Shown: positions 8,976 through 17,510 of the stretch, piece after piece | How the letters are laid out: each line of letters starts with the position of its first letter | Numbering within the stretch: the first letter of the stretch is position 1 | Source of the DNA: Helicobacter cholecystus | GTDB taxonomy: Bacteria; Campylobacterota; Campylobacteria; Campylobacterales; Helicobacteraceae | DNA: 64,000 bases | Assembly (NCBI RefSeq): GCF_003364215.1 | Contig: NZ_NXLU01000002.1 | Span: 124,001 to 188,000, forward strand | Reading direction: 5' to 3' | The notes under the pieces: generated by a model | The model's database searches: none | Told to the model about the DNA's origin: nothing | What the model saw: the letters and a program-made list of their open reading frames with translations, nothing else | Position numbers and translations under genes: made by a program

Positions 8976-9004
8976 AGGATCTTTTAAATGAATTAAAAGC
9001 CGAG

Positions 9005-9010
9005 ATTATA
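9005..9010 (-). promoter_or_regulatory. Likely -10 element for tRNA-Leu(UAG) and possibly surE operon
   Basis: Read on the minus strand this is a perfect TATAAT, about 30 bases before the mature 5' end of tRNA-Leu(UAG). In Helicobacter a good -10 box with AT-rich upstream DNA usually suffices for sigma-80 promoters, with no clear -35. The start point is inferred. Confidence 0.45.
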
Positions 9011-9072
9011 AAATATCTTTGCTTATTTTTTACTTAAAAATTAAAAAATTTTAGAGCAAGGTAAAAAATGAA

Positions 9073-9091
9073 GCTTATTTTAAAAATAAGC
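9073..9091. repeat. 19-bp perfect palindrome upstream of nrdB
   Basis: The sequence GCTTATTTT-A-AAAATAAGC is a perfect 9-1-9 inverted repeat, about 100 bases before the nrdB start and about 100 bases from the tRNA-Leu start on the other side. No T-run follows on either strand, so an operator between the two divergent transcripts is more likely than a terminator. The factor is unknown. Confidence 0.5.
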
Positions 9092-9191
9092 ACAGAACAA
9101 AACTTAGATTTTTTGCTTTTACTTTATTTCTAAGCTTTAAATGTATTAAAATACTTCTTTATTTTCACAAGTTAGAGAGGAGCTTTTATTC

Positions 9192-10220
9192 ATGGAAATA
9201 CAGCGCAAAAAAATTTATAATCCCAATTCTATAGAGACAGTCAATGATCGTAAGATTTTTGGCGGAGATCCTACGAGTATGTTTGATCTGAATAAGATTA
9301 AATATCAATGGGCGTATAACCTATGGAAGGTTATGCTTGCAAATACTTGGTTTCCCGAAGAAGTGAATATGAATGCTGATAAGAGAGATTATAATGGTGG
9401 TCTTACAGATCAGGAGAAACTTGGATATGATAGAGCTTTGGCTCAACTTATTTTTATGGATTCTTTGCAGACAAATAATTTAATTGACAATGTCAATCCT
9501 TATATGACAAGTCCCGAAATTAATCTTGCCCTTGTGCGTCAAGCCTATGAAGAGGCATTACATTCTCAAAGCTATGCGGTTATGGTAGAGTCAATCTCTG
9601 CAAACACTGAAGAGATTTATGATATGTGGCGTGTAGATATGCAATTACGAGCAAAAAATGATCATATTGCTAATGTTTATATGGAGCTTGCGCAAGATCC
9701 AACAGAGAGAAATTTGGTCAAAGCAATGTTTGCAAATCAAATCTTAGAGGGAATTTATTTTTATAGCGGATTTTCATTTTTCTACACTCTTGCACGTTCA
9801 GGAAAAATGCTTGGAAGTGCACAAATGATTAGGTTTATTCAAAGAGATGAAGTGACTCATCTTCTTCTTTTTCAAAATATGATCAATTCTGCTAAAAAGG
9901 AGCGTCCAGAATTATTCACAAAAGATTTAGAAGAAGAAGTGGTGGAGATGTTTAAAAAAGCTGTAGATGTAGAGAGTGCTTGGGGTGAGTATATTACCCA
10001 GGGGCAAATTTTAGGTCTTACAAGTGAGATTATTAGAGAGTATATTCAGTATCTTGCCGATGATCGTTTAATGCATGTAGGAATGCCAAAAATTTATGGT
10101 TCGAAAAATCCAATTAAATGGGTAGATCAATTCTCTAGCTTTAATGATCAAAAAACTAATTTTTTTGAAGCCAAGGTAACAAATTATGCAAAAGGAAGTA
10201 TAAATTTTGATGATTTCTAA
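9192..10220 (+). CDS. nrdB: Class I ribonucleotide reductase beta subunit
   Basis: The 342-residue small subunit holds the diiron centre and tyrosyl radical used by NrdA to reduce ribonucleoside diphosphates. The diiron ligands are visible in the [10 protein letters not shown] helix (ExxxH) and in [12 protein letters not shown] (E..H). The C-terminal tail ends FDDF, the peptide that docks on the large subunit. The ATG is preceded by GAGAGGAG. NrdA is not in this window. The nitrilase-like gene downstream overlaps its 3' end by 11 bases. Confidence 0.96.
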   Translation: MEIQRKKIYNPNSIETVNDRKIFGGDPTSMFDLNKIKYQWAYNLWKVMLANTWFPEEVNMNADKRDYNGGLTDQEKLGYDRALAQLIFMDSLQTNNLIDNVNPYMTSPEINLALVRQAYEEALHSQSYAVMVESISANTEEIYDMWRVDMQLRAKNDHIANVYMELAQDPTERNLVKAMFANQILEGIYFYSGFSFFYTLARSGKMLGSAQMIRFIQRDEVTHLLLFQNMINSAKKERPELFTKDLEEEVVEMFKKAVDVESAWGEYITQGQILGLTSEIIREYIQYLADDRLMHVGMPKIYGSKNPIKWVDQFSSFNDQKTNFFEAKVTNYAKGSINFDDF

Positions 10221-10944
10221 AAGGGTGTATACCATTCAATTTAAACGAAAGGAAGATTTTTTTTCTGATCTTGGAAATATTATAGGATTTATTGAGAGAT
10301 GTGTAAGACATTCTATCATTTGTACAGCAGATTTAATTTTAAGTGGTTTTGCTTTTGATCGATTGAAAGAGGCAAGTGAATTTTCAAAAATTGCTTTAGC
10401 AAAATATCTTGAAGTTACAAATGAAAAAACCTTGATTACCTCGGTGATTGAAGAAATTGATGGTGATTTTTATAATAATATTAAAGTCATTAAAAATCAT
10501 GAAATTATCTATTCTCAAGCAAAAACTCAACTCTTTCCCCTAAATAATGAAGAGCAATATATGCGTTCAGGGTGCAGAAAGGGGATTGGATTTTTTGAAA
10601 TTGATGGAATCAAATGTGCAGTTATGAATTGTTTTGAATTACGATTTGTTGATTTGTGGCAAAGGGTAAGGGGGGCAGAAGTTATTTTTATTCTAGCTCA
10701 ATGGGACAAAGAACGAAAGCACCATTTTGAAGTTCTCTCTCAAGCCTTAGCAATTACAAACCAATGTTTTGTTGTTGCAAGTGATTGTGCAAACACAGGA
10801 ATGTCAAAGGCAAGTTCAATTATCAATCCTTTTGGCAAGGTCTGTAAGGATGGTAAAAGGGGCGTTGTTTGTATGGATATTAATCTTAATGAAGTTCAAG
10901 AAATGAGAAACTTCCTAAGAGTGGGATTGGAAGATAATGCTTAA
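10210..10944 (+). CDS. Nitrilase-superfamily protein with Glu-to-Asp triad position
   Basis: A 244-residue member of the carbon-nitrogen hydrolase fold; ATG 10210 is chosen over an in-frame TTG three bases earlier. The Lys (AKTQLFP, about K105) and the nucleophile Cys (VMNCFELRF, about C141) of the Glu-Lys-Cys triad are present. The position of the general-base Glu, normally PELxLxGY, reads ADLILSGF here, which puts Asp at about residue 41. The substrate is unknown. The start lies within the end of nrdB, and the end overlaps the next gene by 8 bases, so it is co-expressed with nrdB. Confidence 0.75.
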   Translation: MISKRVYTIQFKRKEDFFSDLGNIIGFIERCVRHSIICTADLILSGFAFDRLKEASEFSKIALAKYLEVTNEKTLITSVIEEIDGDFYNNIKVIKNHEIIYSQAKTQLFPLNNEEQYMRSGCRKGIGFFEIDGIKCAVMNCFELRFVDLWQRVRGAEVIFILAQWDKERKHHFEVLSQALAITNQCFVVASDCANTGMSKASSIINPFGKVCKDGKRGVVCMDINLNEVQEMRNFLRVGLEDNA

Positions 10945-11650
10945 TGATCTGGAGATTCTTATAACAAAAAGGCATCTTCTTTGGGTAGGATTGTTCTTGC
11001 TCCTCTCTTATGGGATTTCCACTCTTTGTGTAAGTTTTTTTGGACGAGAAAATAAAAATTTTTCCCTCTTTTTTAAACAAACCTTTTTTTCAGTGCAAAG
11101 TCTTCTGATTGCTGTGTGTATACCAAGCTTGTTTTTTTTGAGTATTTTTCTTTATGGATATAAAGAGTATGCATGGTTTATCTTTATTTTTTTAGGATTA
11201 TTTTTTACGCTTGCTCTAATTGACTATCTTAAACTTGCTGTGCCTGATATTTTAAATTTTGCTTTATTTTTTTATGTTTTTGTGGGCTTGTATTATTTTA
11301 ATGTGTTAAGTTATGAAAATTTTATTTCTTCATTTGCACTCTTAGGGGCTTTTTCATTGTTAAGAATGTTTGGGGGATTTGTTTTTAATAAGGAGGTGAT
11401 GGGGGAAGCAGATTTGATTGTTATGGGCTCTATAGGTGCATTATTTCCTTTTATATATGGTTGCTATATAATTGTAACTTCAGCATTTTTGGCTATGGGT
11501 TATATTTTAATTTTGGGAGCTTTTTACTATCGTAATAAGACCATTTCTTTCTCTCAAATCAAGATCCCTTTTATCCTCTTTTTATTTTTAGGCTTTATTG
11601 TAGGATTGTTTTATTGGCAATTTCCTATTTTTGGAGTTCTAAATGTATAA
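10937..11650 (+). CDS. A24-type (prepilin peptidase-like) membrane protein
   Basis: A 237-residue protein with about seven hydrophobic segments. It resembles the catalytic half of GXGD aspartyl peptidases such as PilD: LIDYLKLAVPDILN (Asp about 96 and 104) matches the family IDxxxxxxPD segment, and MGEADLIVMGSIGALF (Asp about 159) matches GxGDxKLxxxxGA, although the motif reads GEAD. The N-terminal cytoplasmic zinc/methyltransferase domain of true PilD is absent. It overlaps the neighbours by 8 bases on both sides. Candidate for a competence or pseudopilin-processing peptidase; activity is inferred only. Confidence 0.6.
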   Translation: MLNDLEILITKRHLLWVGLFLLLSYGISTLCVSFFGRENKNFSLFFKQTFFSVQSLLIAVCIPSLFFLSIFLYGYKEYAWFIFIFLGLFFTLALIDYLKLAVPDILNFALFFYVFVGLYYFNVLSYENFISSFALLGAFSLLRMFGGFVFNKEVMGEADLIVMGSIGALFPFIYGCYIIVTSAFLAMGYILILGAFYYRNKTISFSQIKIPFILFLFLGFIVGLFYWQFPIFGVLNV

Positions 11651-12662
11651 GAAATATTTTTTAAGTGTATTTTCTCAATTCTTTTTCCCTCTTTTTATTG
11701 TTTTATTTTTTATTTCTTCTGTGATTTTGCTTATCACCATTGCAGGTTCAAGTCATGTTGTTAAACTTCATTTTATGGATTTACTTTTTTTATTTTTATA
11801 TTCCTTGCCTAATACTGTATTTTTTATTATTCCTATTACTTTTTTTGCTTCCTGTGTTTTGTGTATTTCAAGACTTTCTTATGATTATGAGATGCTTGTA
11901 TTTTTCTCACTAGGAATAAGACCTTTTGAGTTGGTAAAAACTTTTTTTCCATTGACTTTGATTGTTTCTCTTACTTCTCTTGTATTTTCTTTGGGTGCTG
12001 TGCCGATTTCAAAGAGGGCATTTGATAATTTTCTTGAACGAAAAAAAGTTGATGTAGATATTAATATTAGAGCAGGGGAGTTTGGACAAAAAATTGGAGA
12101 TTGGCTTGTTTATGTGAAAAGCGCAAAGGATAGAGTATATCAAGATCTTATTTTGTTTTCTACCAAAGGCTTGGGATTTGAAAATTTTATTTCAGCAAAT
12201 GAGGGAAAAATTACAAATCAGCAAGGAATTTTTACACTTGCTCTAAAAAATGGCGAATCTTATATGGCACAAGATGAAGAGTTTAGAAAAGTTATGTTTG
12301 AACACATGAATATTCGCACCCAAGTAGGTGAAGCACCTTTAAGTGGATATGATTTAGTCGAGTATTGGAAAAATGCATTTAATGGAGAGAGTGAAAGTAA
12401 GGCAAAACGTTTTGTAAAGGCTGTGTTGGTTTCAATTTTTCCACTTTTAAGTTTATTCCTTATCCCTTTGATTGGAATTGCAAATCCACGTTATCATAAG
12501 AATTTTTCTGCTTTTTTTACTTTGGGATCAATTTTACTCTTTTATATTTGTGTTTATATTTTTGTGGGAGAAAATCCATTTTTAGCCTTGGCAATTATTC
12601 CTTTGGTATGGTTTTTTGGGAGCTATATTCTTTATACTTATAAAATCAAACCGCTTTATTAA
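11643..12662 (+). CDS. LptF/LptG-family permease of the LPS export system
   Basis: A 339-residue YjgP/YjgQ-type protein: two N-terminal transmembrane segments, the LPNTVFFIIPITFFASCVL motif, a large central periplasmic domain, and three C-terminal segments with SIFPLLSLFLIPLIGIANPRY. With LptB and a sister permease such a protein would extract LPS from the inner membrane toward LptD, whose gene is 1.9 kb downstream. Whether it is LptF or LptG is not decidable here. The gene is followed directly by the 6S RNA promoter. Confidence 0.85.
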   Translation: MYKKYFLSVFSQFFFPLFIVLFFISSVILLITIAGSSHVVKLHFMDLLFLFLYSLPNTVFFIIPITFFASCVLCISRLSYDYEMLVFFSLGIRPFELVKTFFPLTLIVSLTSLVFSLGAVPISKRAFDNFLERKKVDVDINIRAGEFGQKIGDWLVYVKSAKDRVYQDLILFSTKGLGFENFISANEGKITNQQGIFTLALKNGESYMAQDEEFRKVMFEHMNIRTQVGEAPLSGYDLVEYWKNAFNGESESKAKRFVKAVLVSIFPLLSLFLIPLIGIANPRYHKNFSAFFTLGSILLFYICVYIFVGENPFLALAIIPLVWFFGSYILYTYKIKPLY

Positions 12663-12681
12663 AAAATATAAGGTTTTATTT

Positions 12682-12687
12682 TATAAT
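12682..12687 (+). promoter_or_regulatory. -10 element of the 6S RNA gene
   Basis: A perfect TATAAT in AT-rich DNA, 20 bases after the LptF/G-like stop. It would start transcription at about 12694, exactly where the closing stem of the structured RNA begins. Confidence 0.6.
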
Positions 12688-12693
12688 TATAAA

Positions 12694-12884
12694 GCTCAAA
12701 TGACTCGTTTTCCCCCATATGCTAGTCTGTTAAAAAAAGTAGAGTTAGATGGGGTAGAGGGTCTTGTGTGTTGGCATTCCCGTTTGCAACCCTTAGTGGT
12801 GAGGTTCTGCCCCTAATAGATCCCTTCTCATCTTATATGTGTAGTATTTAGGCTACGCATTAAGGGGTAGCGGTTATTTGGGTG
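12694..12884 (+). ncRNA. ssrS: 6S RNA (RNA polymerase-binding regulatory RNA)
   Basis: The 247-base gap before purD folds as one long interrupted hairpin. An 11-bp closing stem pairs CTCAAATGACT (12695-12705) with GGTTATTTGGG (12872-12882). CCCC at 12712 pairs with GGGG at 12864, and UGC/UAG near 12720 with CUA/GCA near 12853. After a large AU-rich internal bubble, an apical stem pairs GGGGTAGAG (12751-12759) with TTCTGCCCC (12805-12813). This rod with a central open bubble, about 190 bases long, is the shape of 6S RNA, which mimics an open promoter and binds housekeeping RNA polymerase. As I recall, Helicobacter 6S RNA also lies next to purD. It may be co-transcribed with purD. Confidence 0.8.
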
Positions 12885-12909
12885 TAATTTTTTTGATTAA
12901 AGAGGAAAA

Positions 12910-14154
12910 ATGCAAAGACATATTTTAATCATAGGAAATGGTGGTCGAGAGTATTCTCTAGGTTTAGCATTGAGTAGAGAAAATATTTCTTTGTATTTTT
13001 ATCCAGGTAATGGTGCAACGCAGAAGCTTGGAAAGAATTTAAGTGTAAAAAACTTTGAACAACTTTATGAGCAGATTTGTAAGTATCAGATTGATTTGGT
13101 TGTTGTAGGAATAGAGACACCATTGATTGAGGGGATTGTTGATTTTTTAGAACAAAAAGGTGTGAAGGTTTTTGGGCCAAGTCAAAGGGCAGCGATGCTT
13201 GAGGGGTCAAAGGCATATATGAAAGATTTTGCTACTAAATACAATATTCCCACAGCACGTTATTTTCAAAGCACAGATAGGCAAAAACTTAAAGACTTTG
13301 TAAGCACACTTCAATGCCCTATTGTTATCAAGGCCGATGGCTTGTGTGCAGGTAAGGGGGTAATCATTGCACAAAGCCTACAAGAAGCCTATGAGGCAAT
13401 TGATGAGATGAAAAAATTTGGAGAGGCTGGAAGTCGTATTGTGGTTGAGGAGTTTTTGGAAGGCTATGAACTCTCTGTCTTTGCGCTTTGTGATGGAGAA
13501 GATTTTGTTTTACTTCCTGTTGCACAAGATCATAAACGTTTAAATGATCATGATGATGGACCTAATACTGGAGGTATGGGAGCTTATGCTCCAACACCTC
13601 TTTGCAATGAGGCTTTGATGCAAAAAATTATCTCACGCATTATTGCCCCCGCTTTAAGAGGGTGTAAAAGTGAAAATCACCCTTTTTGTGGAGTGTTGTT
13701 TGCAGGGATTATGGTAGTTGGAGGTGAACCAATTTTACTTGAGTTTAATGTACGTTTTGGTGATCCAGAATGTGAGGTTTTGCTTCCTATACTTCAAGCA
13801 CCACTTTTAGAGATTTTGGATTGCTGTGTTCATGCAAGACTTTCAAGTTTAAAATATGAATGCAATGGAAAATTTGCACTTGGAGTTGTTTTAGCCAGTA
13901 AAAATTATCCTTACAAATCAAGCATGCCCGTAAAAATCAACCTTAAGGATTTTGATCCTCTCTTAGGACACATTTCATTTGCCGGAGTTGAAGAAAAAGA
14001 GGATGGTTTGTATGCTGTTGGGGGAAGAGTATGCGTGTGTATAGGCATTGCAGAGAGTTTGGAACAAGCAAGAGAAAATGCTTATAAGATTTGTGAATGT
14101 GTTGAATTTGAAGGCAAACAGTATCGAAAAGATATAGGTTTTAAAGCATTATGA
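12910..14154 (+). CDS. purD: Phosphoribosylamine-glycine ligase
   Basis: PurD makes glycinamide ribonucleotide from phosphoribosylamine, glycine and ATP in purine synthesis. The 414-residue protein has GNGGREYSLGLAL at the N-terminus, the ATP-grasp segment KADGLCAGKGVIIA, VEEFLEGYELSVFALCDG, the signature DDGPNTGGMGAYAPTP, and the metal site FNVRFGDPECEVLLP. The start follows GAGGAAAA. It overlaps the RDD gene by 4 bases (ATGA). A 6S RNA gene lies just upstream. Confidence 0.97.
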   Translation: MQRHILIIGNGGREYSLGLALSRENISLYFYPGNGATQKLGKNLSVKNFEQLYEQICKYQIDLVVVGIETPLIEGIVDFLEQKGVKVFGPSQRAAMLEGSKAYMKDFATKYNIPTARYFQSTDRQKLKDFVSTLQCPIVIKADGLCAGKGVIIAQSLQEAYEAIDEMKKFGEAGSRIVVEEFLEGYELSVFALCDGEDFVLLPVAQDHKRLNDHDDGPNTGGMGAYAPTPLCNEALMQKIISRIIAPALRGCKSENHPFCGVLFAGIMVVGGEPILLEFNVRFGDPECEVLLPILQAPLLEILDCCVHARLSSLKYECNGKFALGVVLASKNYPYKSSMPVKINLKDFDPLLGHISFAGVEEKEDGLYAVGGRVCVCIGIAESLEQARENAYKICECVEFEGKQYRKDIGFKAL

Positions 14155-14600
14155 ATCTTGAAGAGATTTTGTATAGAGAAGAGATTGTTTTAGCAAGTAT
14201 TGGACGCAGGGCTATGGCCTTTTTACTTGATAGAATTTTAATTTCTTTTGTTTTTACCTTAATTTACTGGAATGAATTTTCAGCACTTTCAGGAAGCTAT
14301 TTACAAGTTGTCAATTTTTTTTACGAAGTTATTTTGCAATTTTTGCTTTTAAATTTTACTTATGAAACTCTTTTTACTGCTTTGTATGGTGCGACTTTGG
14401 GAAAGATAGCCTGTAAAATCAAGGTGATTTCTACCTCCTTACTTGATCATCCAAATATCCTTTTTTCTTGTATTAGAAGTGCTATGAAGATTCTAGGAGA
14501 ATATTTCATCTACATTCCCTTTCTCCTTATATATTTTACACCTTTTAAACAGACTTTACATGATCTATTGGGTAAAACAATTGTCATTAAATATGCATAA
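14151..14600 (+). CDS. RDD-family membrane protein
   Basis: A 149-residue protein with three or four hydrophobic segments and the RDD pattern: an Arg in GRRAMAFLLDRILI (R..D), Asp in the first membrane helix, and TPFKQTLHDLLGKTIVI near the end, the usual QxLHDxxxxTxVV motif. Function in this family is mostly unknown; a few members transport ions. It is wedged between purD and lptD, overlapping both by a few bases. Confidence 0.85.
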   Translation: MNLEEILYREEIVLASIGRRAMAFLLDRILISFVFTLIYWNEFSALSGSYLQVVNFFYEVILQFLLLNFTYETLFTALYGATLGKIACKIKVISTSLLDHPNILFSCIRSAMKILGEYFIYIPFLLIYFTPFKQTLHDLLGKTIVIKYA

Positions 14601-16821
14601 GTTTTTTTGCCCTCTTGTATTTATCTTAACTTTTATTGATGCAAAAGAAAACTATCAACCTCAATCCTCACAGCTTGGAGAAATTACTGCTGATACACTC
14701 TCAAGTGATAAGGATAAAATTTATGCAAAAGGGCATGTTGTACTTGTGAGTGGAGAGTATTACATTTCTGCAAATGATGTTGTTTATGATAAAAAAACCA
14801 AAAGAGCTGAAATTAAAGGAGAGGTTAGGGTGTATAAAGGGAGCGATCTCTCTCTTAGTGCCAAGAGCATAAAGGCTGATTTTTCTCAAGATAGCTTTTC
14901 TCTATCATCAATTTATTTGCAAAATATCCCTAGTGGACTTTGGGTAAGTGCAAAAGAGGCAGGTTCTGAGAATAATGTCTATCACTTTAAGGAAAATATA
15001 GTCTCAGGATGTGATATTCAAAATCCTATTTGGCATTTTGATTCAAGCTCTGGAAGTCTTGATCAGAGTGACAATATTTTGACATTATGGAATACACGAA
15101 TTTATTTGGGTGAAATTCCTATTTTTTATGTTCCTTATATGAGTGTCAGTATAAACAATCAAAGAAAAAGTGGTTTGCTTTATCCAAAACTTGCTTATTT
15201 AAATGAAGATGGATTTTACTATCAGCAACCTATTTTTATTGCACCTTATAATAGCTGGGATATTACCCTCTCTCCCCAAATTAGAACCTCAAGAGGTGCA
15301 GGTATATCTGGAGAGTTTAGATTTGCTACTCCAAGAGATAATCTTCTTACTTTTCAAACAAAGTATTTTTACAATACAAAAAAGTATGTTCAAAGATATT
15401 CAATTCTTAATCAGCATATTTATGGATTTAATTTTGATTTTGAAACACGATTGGGTACAGGATGGTTTGATGGCTATGAAACACTTCATGATGGGTTTTA
15501 TTCCAATTTTACTTATATGAATGATTTGGACTATCTTAGAATTGATGATACGGGGAAGAAGATCAGTGATCGTTTGAATGTCTCTAGATTTAATTACTTT
15601 TTTTATTCACAAGAACATTATGTAGGTTTTTACAATAAATTCTTTATTGATATTGCTCAGCCTGTCAATAAGGACACATTCCAGCTTCTTCCAGGTTTGC
15701 AGTATCATAAATTTTATAATTCTTTATTTTGGAAAAATCTTAACTACTCCATTGATGTTCAAACCAATAATATTACGCGTCAAGAAGGTTATGGATATTA
15801 TGAAAATACAATCAATATTCCTATTGGTATTGAACTCCCACTCTTTGATGGATATCTCTCTATTGGTGCATCAACAGATCTAAACTTTACGAATATCAAT
15901 CTTTATCACACTAAGAATCTTGAGATTGCCAATCACCCTACAATCAATTATAAAAATGCAAATTTTTTTACCGCAAATTATTTGGCCTCACTGGCAACAG
16001 ACTTGGCAAAAGATTATGGCACTTTTATGCATACTTTTCAGCTTATGGCAAAAATCTCAGGGCCTTATTATCGTTATACAAGTGATATGTTTAGCGATAA
16101 TATTTATAAAGACTATTCAAATATTATTGTTGCAGTTGCCAATAATTCTTCGCTAAATAGCGAACAAAAAAAGGTTATTATTAATAATCTTTGGAATCCG
16201 GGATCAATTGTTGATTTTGATACCAATAAACATCGCTTTGAAATCCAGCTTTCCCAATATTTTTATAATAATGAAGGGAATACATTGTTTTATTACAATC
16301 TCTCTCAAAAGCTTAACCTCCAATCCCAAGATTACCTTTTCTCTGAGAATATGATTAATGAGATTGGAAGCTCACCCATCAATGGTTTGGATCTTAAAAC
16401 ATCGGTGTATTATTCATTTTTTTATAAAGATATTACCGAGGTCTCAGCAAATATTGATTTTCAAAAATGGCATTTTAAAGGCTCCTTGGGATATTATTAT
16501 AAAAAGCTTTTTGCTTCTAAGGATTCAAGTGTAAATGCAAACTTTATCAATTTTTCATTGAGCAATGATTTTGGCTATTTTGGTCTGAGTGGAGAAGTGA
16601 ATTATGATTTTTTAGCTCAGCAGATTAAAGATTGGAGTGTAAAAATCTCAACAGATATTCGATGCTTTGGAGTAACCTTAAAGTTTGCTCAAGAGACTGC
16701 TTCAATTCTTACAGATAAGCCCAATCAGCCTCTTGAAAGTATTGTTAATAATTATGTTCGTTTGGAGTTTAGATTTACCCCTCTAAGTGAAGTGGGTGTG
16801 GCATATCGATTCAATAAGTAA
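14593..16821 (+). CDS. lptD: LPS assembly outer-membrane protein LptD
   Basis: LptD (Imp/OstA) is the beta-barrel that inserts LPS in the outer leaflet together with LptE. With the ATG at 14593 the protein has 742 residues and a signal peptide (MHKFFCPLVFILTFIDA). An OstA-type N-terminal domain follows (ITADTLSSDKDKIYAKGHVVLVSG, then YDKKTKRAEIKGEV), then the YVPYMSVSINNQRKSGLLYP boundary motif, and a barrel rich in alternating aromatic strands. The start overlaps the RDD stop. The upstream in-frame start at 14560 would have no signal peptide. The LPS permease-like gene at 11643 belongs to the same pathway. Confidence 0.92.
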   Translation: MHKFFCPLVFILTFIDAKENYQPQSSQLGEITADTLSSDKDKIYAKGHVVLVSGEYYISANDVVYDKKTKRAEIKGEVRVYKGSDLSLSAKSIKADFSQDSFSLSSIYLQNIPSGLWVSAKEAGSENNVYHFKENIVSGCDIQNPIWHFDSSSGSLDQSDNILTLWNTRIYLGEIPIFYVPYMSVSINNQRKSGLLYPKLAYLNEDGFYYQQPIFIAPYNSWDITLSPQIRTSRGAGISGEFRFATPRDNLLTFQTKYFYNTKKYVQRYSILNQHIYGFNFDFETRLGTGWFDGYETLHDGFYSNFTYMNDLDYLRIDDTGKKISDRLNVSRFNYFFYSQEHYVGFYNKFFIDIAQPVNKDTFQLLPGLQYHKFYNSLFWKNLNYSIDVQTNNITRQEGYGYYENTINIPIGIELPLFDGYLSIGASTDLNFTNINLYHTKNLEIANHPTINYKNANFFTANYLASLATDLAKDYGTFMHTFQLMAKISGPYYRYTSDMFSDNIYKDYSNIIVAVANNSSLNSEQKKVIINNLWNPGSIVDFDTNKHRFEIQLSQYFYNNEGNTLFYYNLSQKLNLQSQDYLFSENMINEIGSSPINGLDLKTSVYYSFFYKDITEVSANIDFQKWHFKGSLGYYYKKLFASKDSSVNANFINFSLSNDFGYFGLSGEVNYDFLAQQIKDWSVKISTDIRCFGVTLKFAQETASILTDKPNQPLESIVNNYVRLEFRFTPLSEVGVAYRFNK

Positions 16822-16831
16822 GGAGCGAATT

Positions 16832-17479
16832 ATGGATAAGAAAAAAAATTATTTTATCAATCAAGAAGATGCTGCAAAGCGTCTTATTGAAGAGCTTGAG
16901 AATGTTAATTTTTACAATACAGTTATTTTAAGCATTTCTACGGATGCGCAATCTTTGGCTCAGAGTGTGGCAGAATATTTTGATTTACCTCTTGAGCACT
17001 TGTTTCTTGATCCTATTTTAGCTCCTGAAAATCCTGAATGCACTGTTGCCCTTGTTAGTGAACTTATGGATGTGGTGATTAATGAAAACCTTTTACAGTC
17101 TTTTGGCATTAGCACAGATTATATTTATGAAAAAGCACAAGAACACTATGAAAAAAATATTATTCCTTTAGTAAGATATATGAGAAAAGGAGAGAAGATT
17201 AGCTCTTTTGTAAATAAAAATATTTTGATTGTTGATGAGAGTGTTGAAACAGGTTTCAGTATTGAGTTGGCAATTAAGACTTGTGTTAATAATGGTTGCA
17301 AGAGTGCATCTGTAGCAACTCCTGTACTTTCAAAAGATATTGAGAATTATTTATTAAAAATCTGTGATTGTGTGTATAAAGTGATCAGTCCAGATTACTT
17401 TGTCTCAACCAATTATTATTATAAAGACCTACAAACTCAAAGAAAAGATTTACTTCTCAGAGAGAATTACTTAGTGTAG
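16832..17479 (+). CDS. Phosphoribosyltransferase-like protein
   Basis: A 215-residue protein starting at ATG 16832 after AAGGAG. It carries a type I PRT fold: the PRPP loop at the end of the core strand reads ILIVDESVETGFS (usually VDDVxxTG), followed by an alpha-helix and ASVATPVL. This resembles the Helicobacter and Campylobacter phosphoribosyltransferase-family proteins that lie before pnp. The second Asp of the usual DD pair is Glu here. No substrate is proposed. It is 31 bases upstream of pnp and 10 bases after lptD. Confidence 0.75.
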   Translation: MDKKKNYFINQEDAAKRLIEELENVNFYNTVILSISTDAQSLAQSVAEYFDLPLEHLFLDPILAPENPECTVALVSELMDVVINENLLQSFGISTDYIYEKAQEHYEKNIIPLVRYMRKGEKISSFVNKNILIVDESVETGFSIELAIKTCVNNGCKSASVATPVLSKDIENYLLKICDCVYKVISPDYFVSTNYYYKDLQTQRKDLLLRENYLV

Positions 17480-17510
17480 AATCTAAAAATTTTTATTTAA
17501 GGAATTTATA

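Noticed and set aside
12616-12816. 66-codon ORF through the gap before purD
   Set aside because: It covers the structured 6S RNA, has no ribosome site and no protein-like composition. Base pairing explains the sequence better.
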